NCBI RefSeq assembly: GCF_000803645.1
Contig: NZ_CP009122.1
Location: forward strand, 4,874,501 to 4,938,500
Length of the DNA: 64,000 nucleotides
Reading direction: 5' to 3'
DNA from: Sphingopyxis fribergensis
Lineage (GTDB): Bacteria; Pseudomonadota; Alphaproteobacteria; Sphingomonadales; Sphingomonadaceae
In this document: positions 46,927-55,570 of the stretch, piece by piece
Numbering within the stretch: position 1 is the first letter of the stretch
Layout: the number at the start of each line of letters is the position of its first letter
Notes under the pieces: generated by a model
The model's database searches: none
What the model saw: the letters and a program-made list of their open reading frames with translations, nothing else
What the model was told of the DNA's origin: nothing
Translations under genes and position numbers: made by a program

Positions 46927-49900
46927 ATGGACCAGCCCGACGATTCGGCCGATCAGCTTGCGGCAACACGCGCCATCCTTCCCTCGGAATTCATGCGCCA
47001 GCTGAGACCCGACGAGTTTTCCGATAGCGGGTCCGAGCCTGCCTTCATCCTCGAAGCCTATGAGCTGGAGCAGCGCCTCGAGTATGTCACGGCGCGCAAC
47101 GAGACCCATGATTTCGAGATTTTCTGTCGGAAGCTTTGCGAGCGGATCGTCTGCAAGAATCTGAAGCCTGCGACGGGCCCGGAGGGCGGCGGTGACAGCA
47201 AGGCCGACAGTGAGACCTTTGCGGTCTCCGACGAGATTACGACACTTCACTATGTCGGCGAGGCCAACTCTGGAAGCGAGCGCTGGGCGTTTGCTTTCAG
47301 CGCGAAGAAGCAGTGGCAGCAGAAGGCGCGATCGGACATCGAGGGGATCGCGGCGACTGGGCGTCCCTATACGAAGGTGTTCGTCGTCACCTCGCGTTAT
47401 GGCCGCTCCAAAGATGTCGCCAAGATTCAGGATGAGCTGTCAGAGAAATTCGGCTTTCGCGTCGAGATATTCGACCGAAGCTGGATCATCGACCGGGTTC
47501 TGACGCACGGAAATCAGGATATCGCTGTCGACTATCTCGGAGTCGGTAAGCGAAACGAGAAGGCGCGTGTCGGGCCAGCCGACTACGCGCGGTCGCAGCA
47601 ACTCGAAGATCTGGAGAAGGCAATCCAGGACCCTGCCGCTTATGCCGGCATCGAGGCGCAGCGCGTGACCGACGCCCTGCTCGCTGCGACGCTTTCGAAG
47701 GAGTTGGAGCGGCCGCCTTTCGAGACCCATGGGCGATTTGATCGGGCGATCCGCATCGCCGATCAACATGGTCTGCTCAGCCAGCAGATCGAAGCACGCT
47801 ATCAGCGGCTTTGGACGGCCTTCTACTGGTTCGACGAGTTTGACCTCCTGGACCGCGAGTTTGACGCGTTCGCTGAACTCGCGTTTGGCTCGCCCGCGGC
47901 GCGACACGCGGAACGCCTTGCAAACCTTCTGCAATGCCTGATTACGGCGGTCGCACAGGGCTATCGTTCAGCCGAACAGGTTCGCCTCTCGGAACGCCGG
48001 TCCGCGTTGGTCGCTCGCCTCGAATTTTTTGCGGGTCAGAAGGACCGTCCCAACAATGCGCTCGAAGCGCGCACGACCTCCCTAATGCTCGAGATCACCT
48101 CCCTTGCGTTCGATCGACGCGACGAAATCTCCCCCTTTTGGCAGGAAGCCGAAGCTATCCTCGAAGCGGCGTCGGGGCTCGCTGAATATGATGCCGAGCG
48201 GCTCGCGCAGCTGATCGAGGAGGTGGGGCCGCTTGCCGGGAACGATCCGGCCTATGGTGAACTGGTCGACAAGCTCGCAGACTTCATGGGCAAGCGGGTC
48301 GGCGAAGGCGAGAGTGGACGTATTTTGCTGCGAAGGGCGCGGCGGCTCGACACAAATGCGGACCGTCTTGAGATAATTCGTCTGCTCGGACGGGCCACGC
48401 ATCAACTCACCAAGCGCGAATATGCGGAAGAGCTCATCGAAGCGAGCTACATGCTCGCGGTCGCCTATCGGGGCACCGGTACGCTCTGGGCTGCGCGTGC
48501 CGCGGCGCTGTTTGCTGTCGCATCGATAATTGCAGATTCGGAGCACGATAGCCATCCATCGGTCACCCTCGTTCCCGCGTTGATGCTCCTCATCTGGATA
48601 GACATCGAGTTGCGGCTGCTGCCCGAGGCGCTCGACGCGATCCGGATGGTGAATGGTTGCCGAAAGTTGCTGCCGCTCGACGACGCTTCGAAGGTTCGCG
48701 TCGACGAGAGGTTGAAGGAATTTGATGGCGTCCTCACTTGCCAGTTTCTCAACAGCTCGGCCGATGACTTCGAGGCGATGGCGGGCCTCCCGACGGTTCT
48801 GGAACGCCTTGGTTTGCCTATGTCCTGCGGCGCGCTTCTCTACGCCTTGGGCTATGCGGAGCGCCTGGGTGAACGTCAGCCCGAGGAGGAGCCGGAAGGG
48901 GGACTTGAAGGCATGTTCGCGCGCGCGGCCAACCAGCCAGCGGGCGACCTCGGTGGTCGGCCGCTGGTTACCGGCAGCCCGCGACCGCACAGCATCGAGA
49001 CCCGCGTTATCGGCATGCGCGTCGCGGTGCATCTATCGGGCAGCGACACAGCGCTGCTCGCCGGCCAAACCCTGCTGGCGGTTATCGACACGCTGTTTGC
49101 TACGGTTATCGGCCTGCGGATCGGAGCATTCGTCGAGCGCTTTGATATCGATCTCGTGGAAAGCGATGTTGCCACAGCACCGAACGTTGATTTCGATGGC
49201 AATAACATGCGCGCCAAACTTCATTGGCCTGCCGGATCGACACCCGCCGATCATCTCGGTGAGAGCGGAACCCATAGCCAATTCCTGCTTCTCTCAACGC
49301 TGATGCTCGTCGCGACCTCACTCGCCGACCGGCAAAAAATATCTCTGGAGAAGCTTTTTCGGGAAGAATCACTCCTTGAGCGCGTCAGCGCCGCAGTCGC
49401 GAGTTCGAACAGCCGCATCCGGGCGATGAACAGTCCAGCGTCGCGACTGACGGATTGGAACGAGCTATCGCTCGAGCGGTTTCCGCCGAAGGCCGACCGG
49501 CCGGTAATTGTAAGGGTGCCAGAGGCTGATCCCGAAGAAGAAACAATCAGCGAGCGATACGCGACTGGCGATCACCGCAGCGTCGAAGTGCGCTCGATCT
49601 TGGACATTCCGCAATGGGAGCAGGCCCGCTGGATCGGCGTGATGCTCGGTCTGCAGCATGATCTCCCGATCGTCGGATTGCACTTTGAGGATCGCGAGGC
49701 GGGACGCCAAATTTTCGAGCGTTGGCGCGAACGGTTCGGCGCACGAGATGCCAAAGGGGCTATCCACATCGCGATCTTGCGCGAACTACCTGGTCGGCCC
49801 CCGTCCCACTATGCGGTGCTATTGATGGCGGGAACTGAGCCAGGGGATTTCGCTGGTACGCTGGTGAGCATGCCGAGCCGCCTCAAGCTGCTCGAACCTG

Positions 49901-50133
49901 CCGCCGACACGAATCTGAGGTTCTTTCTCGATAACTATCCCGCGGGTGGCTCGTTCATTCTGGTTCCCACTTACGTGAAGGAAAATGGCGAGCCCGATCT
50001 GATGATGGACCTTGCCATACTAAAGCATGACCTCTCGATCCGGAGAGTTGCCGATATCGGCAAGTCCGATTTGGAAATCATCGGAGTGCAGCTTCTCGAG
50101 CAAATGGAGGCGCGCGACGGTTCGCCGCCTTGA
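46927..50133 (+). CDS. Large PD-(D/E)xK-like nuclease with helical repeats; SOS-regulated
   Basis: A 1068-aa protein. The N-terminal region (residues about 60-190) is restriction-endonuclease-like: Glu64 in FEIFCRKLCERI, GGGDSKAD with Asp90, then FSAKKQW with Lys127 and Lys128, and VFVVTSRYGRSKDVAKIQDE. The E/Q of the usual (E/Q)xK is replaced by Ser in SAK. Residues about 230-700 are helical and look repeat-like. The C-terminal third is mixed alpha/beta with no P-loop. The family name is unknown to me. It is the last gene before the integrase and ends tail-to-tail with it, without a gap. An SOS box lies upstream. A phage-defence or DNA-damage effector is a reasonable inference, not proof. 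Confidence 0.65.
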   Translation: MDQPDDSADQLAATRAILPSEFMRQLRPDEFSDSGSEPAFILEAYELEQRLEYVTARNETHDFEIFCRKLCERIVCKNLKPATGPEGGGDSKADSETFAVSDEITTLHYVGEANSGSERWAFAFSAKKQWQQKARSDIEGIAATGRPYTKVFVVTSRYGRSKDVAKIQDELSEKFGFRVEIFDRSWIIDRVLTHGNQDIAVDYLGVGKRNEKARVGPADYARSQQLEDLEKAIQDPAAYAGIEAQRVTDALLAATLSKELERPPFETHGRFDRAIRIADQHGLLSQQIEARYQRLWTAFYWFDEFDLLDREFDAFAELAFGSPAARHAERLANLLQCLITAVAQGYRSAEQVRLSERRSALVARLEFFAGQKDRPNNALEARTTSLMLEITSLAFDRRDEISPFWQEAEAILEAASGLAEYDAERLAQLIEEVGPLAGNDPAYGELVDKLADFMGKRVGEGESGRILLRRARRLDTNADRLEIIRLLGRATHQLTKREYAEELIEASYMLAVAYRGTGTLWAARAAALFAVASIIADSEHDSHPSVTLVPALMLLIWIDIELRLLPEALDAIRMVNGCRKLLPLDDASKVRVDERLKEFDGVLTCQFLNSSADDFEAMAGLPTVLERLGLPMSCGALLYALGYAERLGERQPEEEPEGGLEGMFARAANQPAGDLGGRPLVTGSPRPHSIETRVIGMRVAVHLSGSDTALLAGQTLLAVIDTLFATVIGLRIGAFVERFDIDLVESDVATAPNVDFDGNNMRAKLHWPAGSTPADHLGESGTHSQFLLLSTLMLVATSLADRQKISLEKLFREESLLERVSAAVASSNSRIRAMNSPASRLTDWNELSLERFPPKADRPVIVRVPEADPEEETISERYATGDHRSVEVRSILDIPQWEQARWIGVMLGLQHDLPIVGLHFEDREAGRQIFERWRERFGARDAKGAIHIAILRELPGRPPSHYAVLLMAGTEPGDFAGTLVSMPSRLKLLEPAADTNLRFFLDNYPAGGSFILVPTYVKENGEPDLMMDLAILKHDLSIRRVADIGKSDLEIIGVQLLEQMEARDGSPP

Positions 50134-51417
50134 TCAGGCGGCGAACTTCATCTTTGCCGCCTTCCGCACGCCAGTCTCAAGATGTTTTGCGATCTCGTCC
50201 GAAGTGCGGCTGACCGCCAGCTTCACGGCTTCATCGATATGAACATAGTCCTGCGTCACACTTTGCGACGCGTGGCCTAGCATCGCGCGGATCGTGAGCT
50301 CGGAGAAGCCGAGTTCGCCCGCCATGCTGCCGAAGGTGTGGCGCAGCGTATGCGGCGTTACGCCCTCAATGCCGGCCGAGCGGCATAGTCGGGCCAAGCA
50401 GTCGCTGACGGCGGTAAACGGGCCTTCGCCATTCGACGCGGGAAAGACGTAGGGGCAGCCGGCTATTTCGGGTTGAGCGACGACGATCTTGATCGCCTCG
50501 GGTCCGATCGCCCGAAATTGTGCATCGCTCTTCGTGTCGGGGAACGCGACGTAGCCGCCCATGGGGTTAACCCACTGCCGCTGCAGCGCCTGCGCCTCTT
50601 CGCGCCGATAGCCGGTCAGAAGGAGCGTCCTGACAATTGCGAGCGCAACGGGGTTCTCGGAACCCAGTTCGGCCCGGCCGATCGCCCGACCCAGCAGCTC
50701 GATCTCGGCGATGCTGAGACGCCGGGTCCTTTTCTTGGTCGCGAGCTTCTTCGCGCCCTTCGTAGGATGTTCCGCAATCAGTCCCTTGTGCTTTGCATGG
50801 CCTAGGATGGCCTGGAGGGTGCCGAGGCTCCTCCCGGCAACGCCGGCACCGCCCGTCGGGCGGCCGCCGCGCCCGCCCGAAGGAGGCTTTCGGGTCTGAC
50901 CGGTTGCAATGTCATTTTGCATTGCCTCGACGTCGGCGATCGTCAGCTTCCGCACGAGGCGTTTGCCCATCAGCGGGATGATATGCGTCAGGATGCGGCT
51001 CTCATCCATGTTGAGCGAGGTGTCCTTGATCGGGCGGTTCTTCCGTCCAAGAATGCGGCCGGCTCGCGCTTCGACGAGATACCATTCGCACATCTCGGCG
51101 ACATTGAGATCCTTCCGGACCCGGCGCGACTCCTCTGCGGGATCTTCGCCAGAGGCGACCTTGCCCAACTGAATCTTCGCGAGCTCGCGGGCTTGCTCGA
51201 CCGTCATCACGCCGAAGCGCCCGATCTTCACTCGCCGAACCCGGCCTTCCTCATTCATATACTGGATGACGAAGGTTTTCGTCCCGGTTGCGCCGACACG
51301 GACACCGAAACCTTTGATCTCGGTATCCCAAAGAAATGCCTGGCCTGTCGCTGGTGCAGCCAGCGCATCGACCGTCCGCTTATTGAGCTTCGCAAGCGCC
51401 ACAAGTTCCTCCATCAT
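50134..51417 (-). CDS. int: Tyrosine-type ICE integrase
   Basis: A 427-aa protein with the N-terminal arm-binding DUF4102 domain (LNKRTVDALAAPATGQAFLW--EIKGFGVRV) and a C-terminal catalytic core. Visible residues are Arg in LLTGYRREEAQAL, His-Leu-Arg-His in PHTLRHTFGS, LGHAS and the nucleophile Tyr in TQDYVHI. It recombines attP with the tRNA-Gly 3' end. It reads away from the att site at 51581-51626. ATGATG leaves two start options. A Gly-rich insertion near residues 170-195 (PPSGGRGGRPTGGAGVAG) is unusual for the core. Confidence 0.93.
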   Translation of the reverse strand: MMEELVALAKLNKRTVDALAAPATGQAFLWDTEIKGFGVRVGATGTKTFVIQYMNEEGRVRRVKIGRFGVMTVEQARELAKIQLGKVASGEDPAEESRRVRKDLNVAEMCEWYLVEARAGRILGRKNRPIKDTSLNMDESRILTHIIPLMGKRLVRKLTIADVEAMQNDIATGQTRKPPSGGRGGRPTGGAGVAGRSLGTLQAILGHAKHKGLIAEHPTKGAKKLATKKRTRRLSIAEIELLGRAIGRAELGSENPVALAIVRTLLLTGYRREEAQALQRQWVNPMGGYVAFPDTKSDAQFRAIGPEAIKIVVAQPEIAGCPYVFPASNGEGPFTAVSDCLARLCRSAGIEGVTPHTLRHTFGSMAGELGFSELTIRAMLGHASQSVTQDYVHIDEAVKLAVSRTSDEIAKHLETGVRKAAKMKFAA

Positions 51418-51580
51418 ATTACGCGAGGGTGGCCGATTCGAAAAGTAATGAGGACGTAATAGAAAATCACCGCTTCGCAGGGTAGGGCTAGGATAAATTA
51501 TCGTAGGCCGAAGTCAACAAATGCTTGGATTTTCGTACCTTGGCGTAGAAAAAGAAGCTCTGGGGTATTTGCAGTAATTT

Positions 51581-51626
51581 CTTGCCAAGGTTGGGGTCGA
51601 GGGTTCGAATCCCTTCGCCCGCTCCA
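51581..51626 (+). other. 3' half of tRNA-Gly(GCC): attachment site attR
   Basis: From CTTGCCAAGG (anticodon loop with GCC) through GAGGGTTCGAATCCCTT (T arm) to CGCCCGCTCCA, the sequence equals the 3' end of tRNA-Gly(GCC). The upstream bases do not pair as an anticodon stem and no GCGGGCG 5' acceptor strand is present, so this is a fragment, not a gene. Such repeats arise at one end when an element inserts at a tRNA 3' end. The intact copy should be at the other end of the element. GTTTTT follows, and no gene lies in 51418-51580. Confidence 0.85.
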
Positions 51627-51680
51627 GTTTTTCTAGATATTTGCAATCGATCCCTTCAGCGAAGGGCAATGCCGCGCCAT

Positions 51681-52178
51681 CTAGTTGGACGAAAAGTTCA
51701 GCGAGACGAGCGCGAAGACGAAAAGCAGAACGACGGCGGTGAACAAGGCCATCAGCGCCGTGAACAGGATCGCGCTGGGTGGCCGCTGTGTATATAGGCC
51801 GTCGCTACTATATACAGTGGCGGCTTCGGCAACATCGCCTTCTTCCTCGTCATGCGGTGTCCTCAATAGCGCTGCGCTGATCGCGCTCGCGGGGACCGGC
51901 GTCAGAAATTCGCACCCGAAAAGCCTGCCGTCGCTTCGAACGACGCGCGCGGGCGCGGCGCCGAGTTCGGGCAAGACGAGCAGGAAGGTTTCGCCGATGG
52001 AAAAGGCCGCGTCGGTTTCGATCAGCAGGCCGGTTCGCGACAGGTTGCGGATGATGACGGCGGATTCGACGGCCACCGACCGCGCGGCGACATCGAGGCG
52101 GAGCGTGCGGCGTTGCATCCGCCTGCGGTCGGCCGTTTCGACCGGATCCGCGATATGGGCCAGCAAGGATCTCACCAC
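51681..52178 (-). CDS. PilZ-domain protein with C-terminal membrane anchor
   Basis: A 165-aa protein. The PilZ elements are RRRMQRRTLRLDV (RxxxR) and a later NLSRTGLLIETDAAF (related to D/NxSxxG), which bind cyclic di-GMP. The C-terminus has a hydrophobic segment (AILFTALMALFTAVVLLFVFALV). It may link c-di-GMP to envelope or surface behaviour, fitting the adjacent Lap locus. It is the first backbone gene right of the attachment site. Confidence 0.85.
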   Translation of the reverse strand: MVRSLLAHIADPVETADRRRMQRRTLRLDVAARSVAVESAVIIRNLSRTGLLIETDAAFSIGETFLLVLPELGAAPARVVRSDGRLFGCEFLTPVPASAISAALLRTPHDEEEGDVAEAATVYSSDGLYTQRPPSAILFTALMALFTAVVLLFVFALVSLNFSSN

Positions 52179-52665
52179 TGTCTCCCTTGGCGAATATTTA
52201 TCGGCCGCAACCCTTAATATTGGATTGTCGCGGCGACTTTGCGGGTGTGTCGATCGAGCCGATCATGGCCTCGCGCAGCCCGTCCGGGTTCGCCCTATGC
52301 GAACGCGCGAACGGCGCCGATTCGCCTCTCGGCCGCGCGATCCATGCGACGAGCCGTGTTATTTTATGGATCGAATTGGGACGGAAATCGGCCCGATCCG
52401 CAGCAGCGCGCTTTTGCAGTTCGCCTCATATTTCTTTTAATATCAATGAATCACTGGAATTTCCTTCGCGCTCTTTGAGCGGGCGCTCCGCCCAAATCTC
52501 CCTTGCCTAAAAATGTGTTAACGCGCTTGCGGAGTCTCGAGAATCCATGCTTCCTAATGGGTGGGGAAGGTCCGAGTCGCTCGGACAGTGGGTCGCACTG
52601 ACATTGGAAGAAATTTTGCTGTGCCGTTTTTGCGGCAGGGCGAGGTGCGTTCGAGGGAAATTGAC
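52179..52665. other. Intergenic region upstream of the adhesin remnant
   Basis: A 487-bp stretch with lower GC in the part 52370-52560 (ATTTCTTTTAATATCAATG, then AAAAATGTGTTAAC). It is likely to hold the adhesin promoter and the divergent PilZ promoter. No gene or RNA is supported. Confidence 0.45.
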
Positions 52666-53949
52666 ATGGATGCTTTCGACAATCCGGCGCGGAATGGCAT
52701 GACGGGCCCTGAGCGCGACGGCGCATCGACCGAACCATCGAACCGGGCCGTATCGGGCAGCGAGTTCCTTGCCGCTGCCGCGAATGTGACGGCGGCTGCA
52801 TCGACGATACCGCTGGCAATCCAGGCCATCCTCGTTCCCGACGCAAGCGGACGCATCGTCCTGCCCGCCGGCGCGTCGATTGACGACATCACGATATCGG
52901 GCACCGACCTTGTCATCACCATGCCGAACGGCCAGGTGTTCATCATTCCGGGCGGCGCCGTCGATGTTCCCGCGATCGTCGTCGACGGCGACACGGTGCC
53001 CGCGAGCACCGTCGCACAATTGCTGGAAAATCTGGGCGAGCTGAACCCCGAAGCCGGGGTTCGCAGCTCGGGCGGCAATTTCGCCGATCCCGAAGGCCCG
53101 ATCCAGGATGCTTATGCGCTCGGCGATCTGCTGCCTTACACCCAACTCGCCTTTCCGCAGCCCGAAGACCGCGAACTGCTGCCGGCGGTTCAGGACGAGG
53201 AACCCACGCTCCGCATCGTCACCCCCGACCAGCCCGCCGGGCTGGCGGCGGCAACCGCGAGCGTCAACGAAGCCGGGCTGCCCGCACGCGGCAATGAACC
53301 CGCAGGCAGCAACAGCGCCGCGAACAGCGAAACCACGACGGGTTCGATCGTCTATGGCGCCGGCGACGGCCTCGATTCGCTCACGATCAACGGCACCGCA
53401 ATCACCGCGGTCGGACAGGTCATCATCACTCCGCTCGGCCAATTGACGATCACCAGCCTGGCGCCGGGCAATGTCGGCTACAGCTACACGCTGGCCGACA
53501 ACACCAACGCAAACGCCAATCTGACCGACCCGTTCACCGTGATCGTCACCGACCGCGTGAATGCGGGCGAACAGATCATGCAGGTCGTGCCGCTGGGCGA
53601 CAAATTGCTGATCGAAACGCGCGTTACGCCGCGCGACATCGCCTTCATCAAGGTCGGCGATCCCGCGAACGTCAAGGTCACGGCCTATGATTTCTCGATC
53701 TATGGCGGGCTGAAGGGTCGCGTCGTGCGCGTGTCGGCCGACAGCATCTATGACGAGGTCGAACGGCAGGCCTATTTCACCGTCGTCGTCGAAACGACGA
53801 ACAGCTATCTGACCTCGAACGGCCGGCGGCTGCCGATCACCCCCGGCATGTTATGCGATGTCGAAATCGTGACCGGCAAAAAGTCGGTGCTGAGCTACTT
53901 GCTGAAGCCCGTCTTGAAGGTCAGCGGGTCGGCGCTCACCGAACGCTGA
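52666..53949 (+). pseudogene. Chimera: LapA/BapA adhesin N-terminus fused to LapC/HlyD C-terminus
   Basis: A single 427-aa frame. Residues 1-290 match the start of a giant RTX/BapA-type adhesin: an N-terminal prefix region (RIVLPAGASIDDITISGTDL, VVDGDTVPASTVAQLLE), then a VCBS/Ig-like repeat (GYSYTLADNT, FTVIVTD). Residues 298-427 match the C-terminal end of HlyD-family membrane fusion proteins (GEQIMQVVPLGDKLLIE, IAFIKVGDPANVKVTAYDFS, ITPGM, LSYLLKP). The switch is at about residue 297 (53550-53570). The adhesin body, its ABC transporter and most of lapC are missing, as after a deletion or an assembly collapse. Product function is doubtful. ATG 52666 follows AGGGA. Confidence 0.8.
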
Positions 53950-54962
53950 TTGTTCAGCGCGAGCGTGTAGCTTTTCTGCGACGCCGGGATCGCGGCGAGG
54001 TTCGGCGACGGCTGGCTCCCGCGATAGGCATGAACCCAGCGCCGGTTCTCGCTGAACGACAGCACGGGGCGCACCGAATTGGCCCGGCTGCCGTCGTAAA
54101 GGCGGTCGGTCACATTATCGAGCACGACCTTGCCCGCGTCGGTCTGCACGAGCAGGAAAGCATGGTCGGCGTTTGCCGCAAGGTCGCGAAGCAGCACCAG
54201 CTTCATCCGCTCGGCATCGACCCCGGCGGCTCGCAGCATCTGCATTTTCAGGATCGCGAAATCCTCGCAATCGCCGCTGCCGCGCCCCAGCGTCTGTTCG
54301 GCGGTCGCCCAGAAATCGCGCTGCCGGTAATTGCGGTCGTCGTTCACATAGGCGATTTCACGATTCACCCACTGGTTGACGCGCGCGAGCAGGTCCTGCT
54401 CGGCCAGGCCGGACGACGCATTCGCGCTGCGCAGCTTGCTTTGCATCAGCGCAGCGGGTGCGGCGCGGCGCACATGGTCCCAGCGGGTGTCGAAGCGCGT
54501 GCGCTTGACCAGGATCGCGCGCGTGCCGAGTTCGGCGGCCGGATCATAGTCCGCGGTTTCGGTGAGCGGGGCGAAGATCGACGGCGCGGCGCAGCTTTCG
54601 GGGGGCGCGAAGGAGATCGGGGTGCGGCTCGCGGGTTCGAGCGTGTGGCGAACCGGGAAAGCGGCGAGGCCAGCGGTGACGGGCATAGTGGACCCAAGCG
54701 CCTCAGCGCCCTGCTGGTCGGCGCGAATGCGGTCGAGCGCGCTCGGCGCGCCGCCCAAAATCGCTCGCGAGATGTCAATCGGAGCCGACGGTGCAGCGGT
54801 CACGGCGACTGGACATGCGGCCTTGCTGTCCGCCAACGCCTTGACATTGAGCAGCTTCGACGAGGCGTGCGCCGCCGAGGGCGTCAGCGCCGCGGCGGCG
54901 AGGGCGATGGAGACAGGAAGCCATCGCGAATCGCCAGCGACAAGATGGGCATGCTTTCTCAT
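53895..54962 (-). CDS. lapG: LapG-like periplasmic transglutaminase-fold cysteine protease
   Basis: A 355-aa protein with an N-terminal signal sequence ending AHAS. The BTLCP/DUF920 core shows RGSGDCEDFAILK (catalytic Cys), then ADHAFLLVQT (His) and VVLDNVTDRLY (Asp). LapG cuts LapA-type adhesins at a dialanine site when c-di-GMP is low, releasing the biofilm anchor. The C-terminus overlaps the convergent chimeric frame by 55 bp. Its substrate gene next door appears truncated. Confidence 0.88.
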   Translation of the reverse strand: MRKHAHLVAGDSRWLPVSIALAAAALTPSAAHASSKLLNVKALADSKAACPVAVTAAPSAPIDISRAILGGAPSALDRIRADQQGAEALGSTMPVTAGLAAFPVRHTLEPASRTPISFAPPESCAAPSIFAPLTETADYDPAAELGTRAILVKRTRFDTRWDHVRRAAPAALMQSKLRSANASSGLAEQDLLARVNQWVNREIAYVNDDRNYRQRDFWATAEQTLGRGSGDCEDFAILKMQMLRAAGVDAERMKLVLLRDLAANADHAFLLVQTDAGKVVLDNVTDRLYDGSRANSVRPVLSFSENRRWVHAYRGSQPSPNLAAIPASQKSYTLALNNQRSVSADPLTFKTGFSK

Positions 54963-55048
54963 GCCACCCGATTTGACGGCGCGGCGTGAGGATATGCTTC
55001 ATGACGGTGGTAAACGTAGCATTCAGCATGTTTTGAACGAGGGCGGGA

Positions 55049-55570
55049 TCAGCCGTCCGATTTGAGCGTGAGGGGTAGCCCGACGGTCAGCAGCACCACC
55101 TCGCGCGCGGTCGCCGCGACCGACTGGTTGAGCTGCCCGGCGGCATCGCGGAACGCCCGCGCCAGCGCATTGTCGGGGACGATACCGAGACCGACTTCGT
55201 TGGCGACAAGGATCAGCGAGCCTTCGAACCTCGCGATGGCGTCGCAGAGCTGCCGTCCAGCCAGTGCGATATCGGCTTCGGCGAGGAGCAGGTTCGAGAC
55301 CCAGAGCGTCAGGCAGTCGACGAGCACCACCGCGTCCTTTGCGTTTAGCGCATCGATCGCAGCGGGAAGCGCGCGCGGCGCCTCAACCGTGGTCCAGCGC
55401 GCGTCGCGGTCGGCGCGGTGCCGTGCAATACGATCGCGCATCTCGTCGTCGAACGCTTCCGCGGTCGCGACAAAGACGGGATTGTCTCCGGCCACTTCGG
55501 CGCGGGCCTGCGCATAGCGGCTCTTCCCCGATCGCGCGCCGCCGAGCACGAACAGCGACGACCCGGTCAC
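55049..55570 (-). CDS. cobU: CobU/CobP: adenosylcobinamide kinase / guanylyltransferase
   Basis: A 173-aa protein. The P-loop is [11 protein letters not shown], followed by the conserved YIATA-like [37 protein letters not shown] and [12 protein letters not shown]. It phosphorylates adenosylcobinamide and transfers GMP to give AdoCbi-GDP. It is the last gene of the B12 operon and overlaps cobQ (ATGA). Confidence 0.95.
   Translation of the reverse strand: MTGSSLFVLGGARSGKSRYAQARAEVAGDNPVFVATAEAFDDEMRDRIARHRADRDARWTTVEAPRALPAAIDALNAKDAVVLVDCLTLWVSNLLLAEADIALAGRQLCDAIARFEGSLILVANEVGLGIVPDNALARAFRDAAGQLNQSVAATAREVVLLTVGLPLTLKSDG

Noticed and set aside
50131..50136. TGATCA palindrome at the convergent stop codons as a regulatory site
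   Set aside because: It is the chance meeting of two TGA stops on opposite strands; no stem-loop around it.
51540..51626. Complete tRNA-Gly gene
   Set aside because: Only the 3' half matches; the 5' acceptor strand and the 5' side of the anticodon stem are absent.
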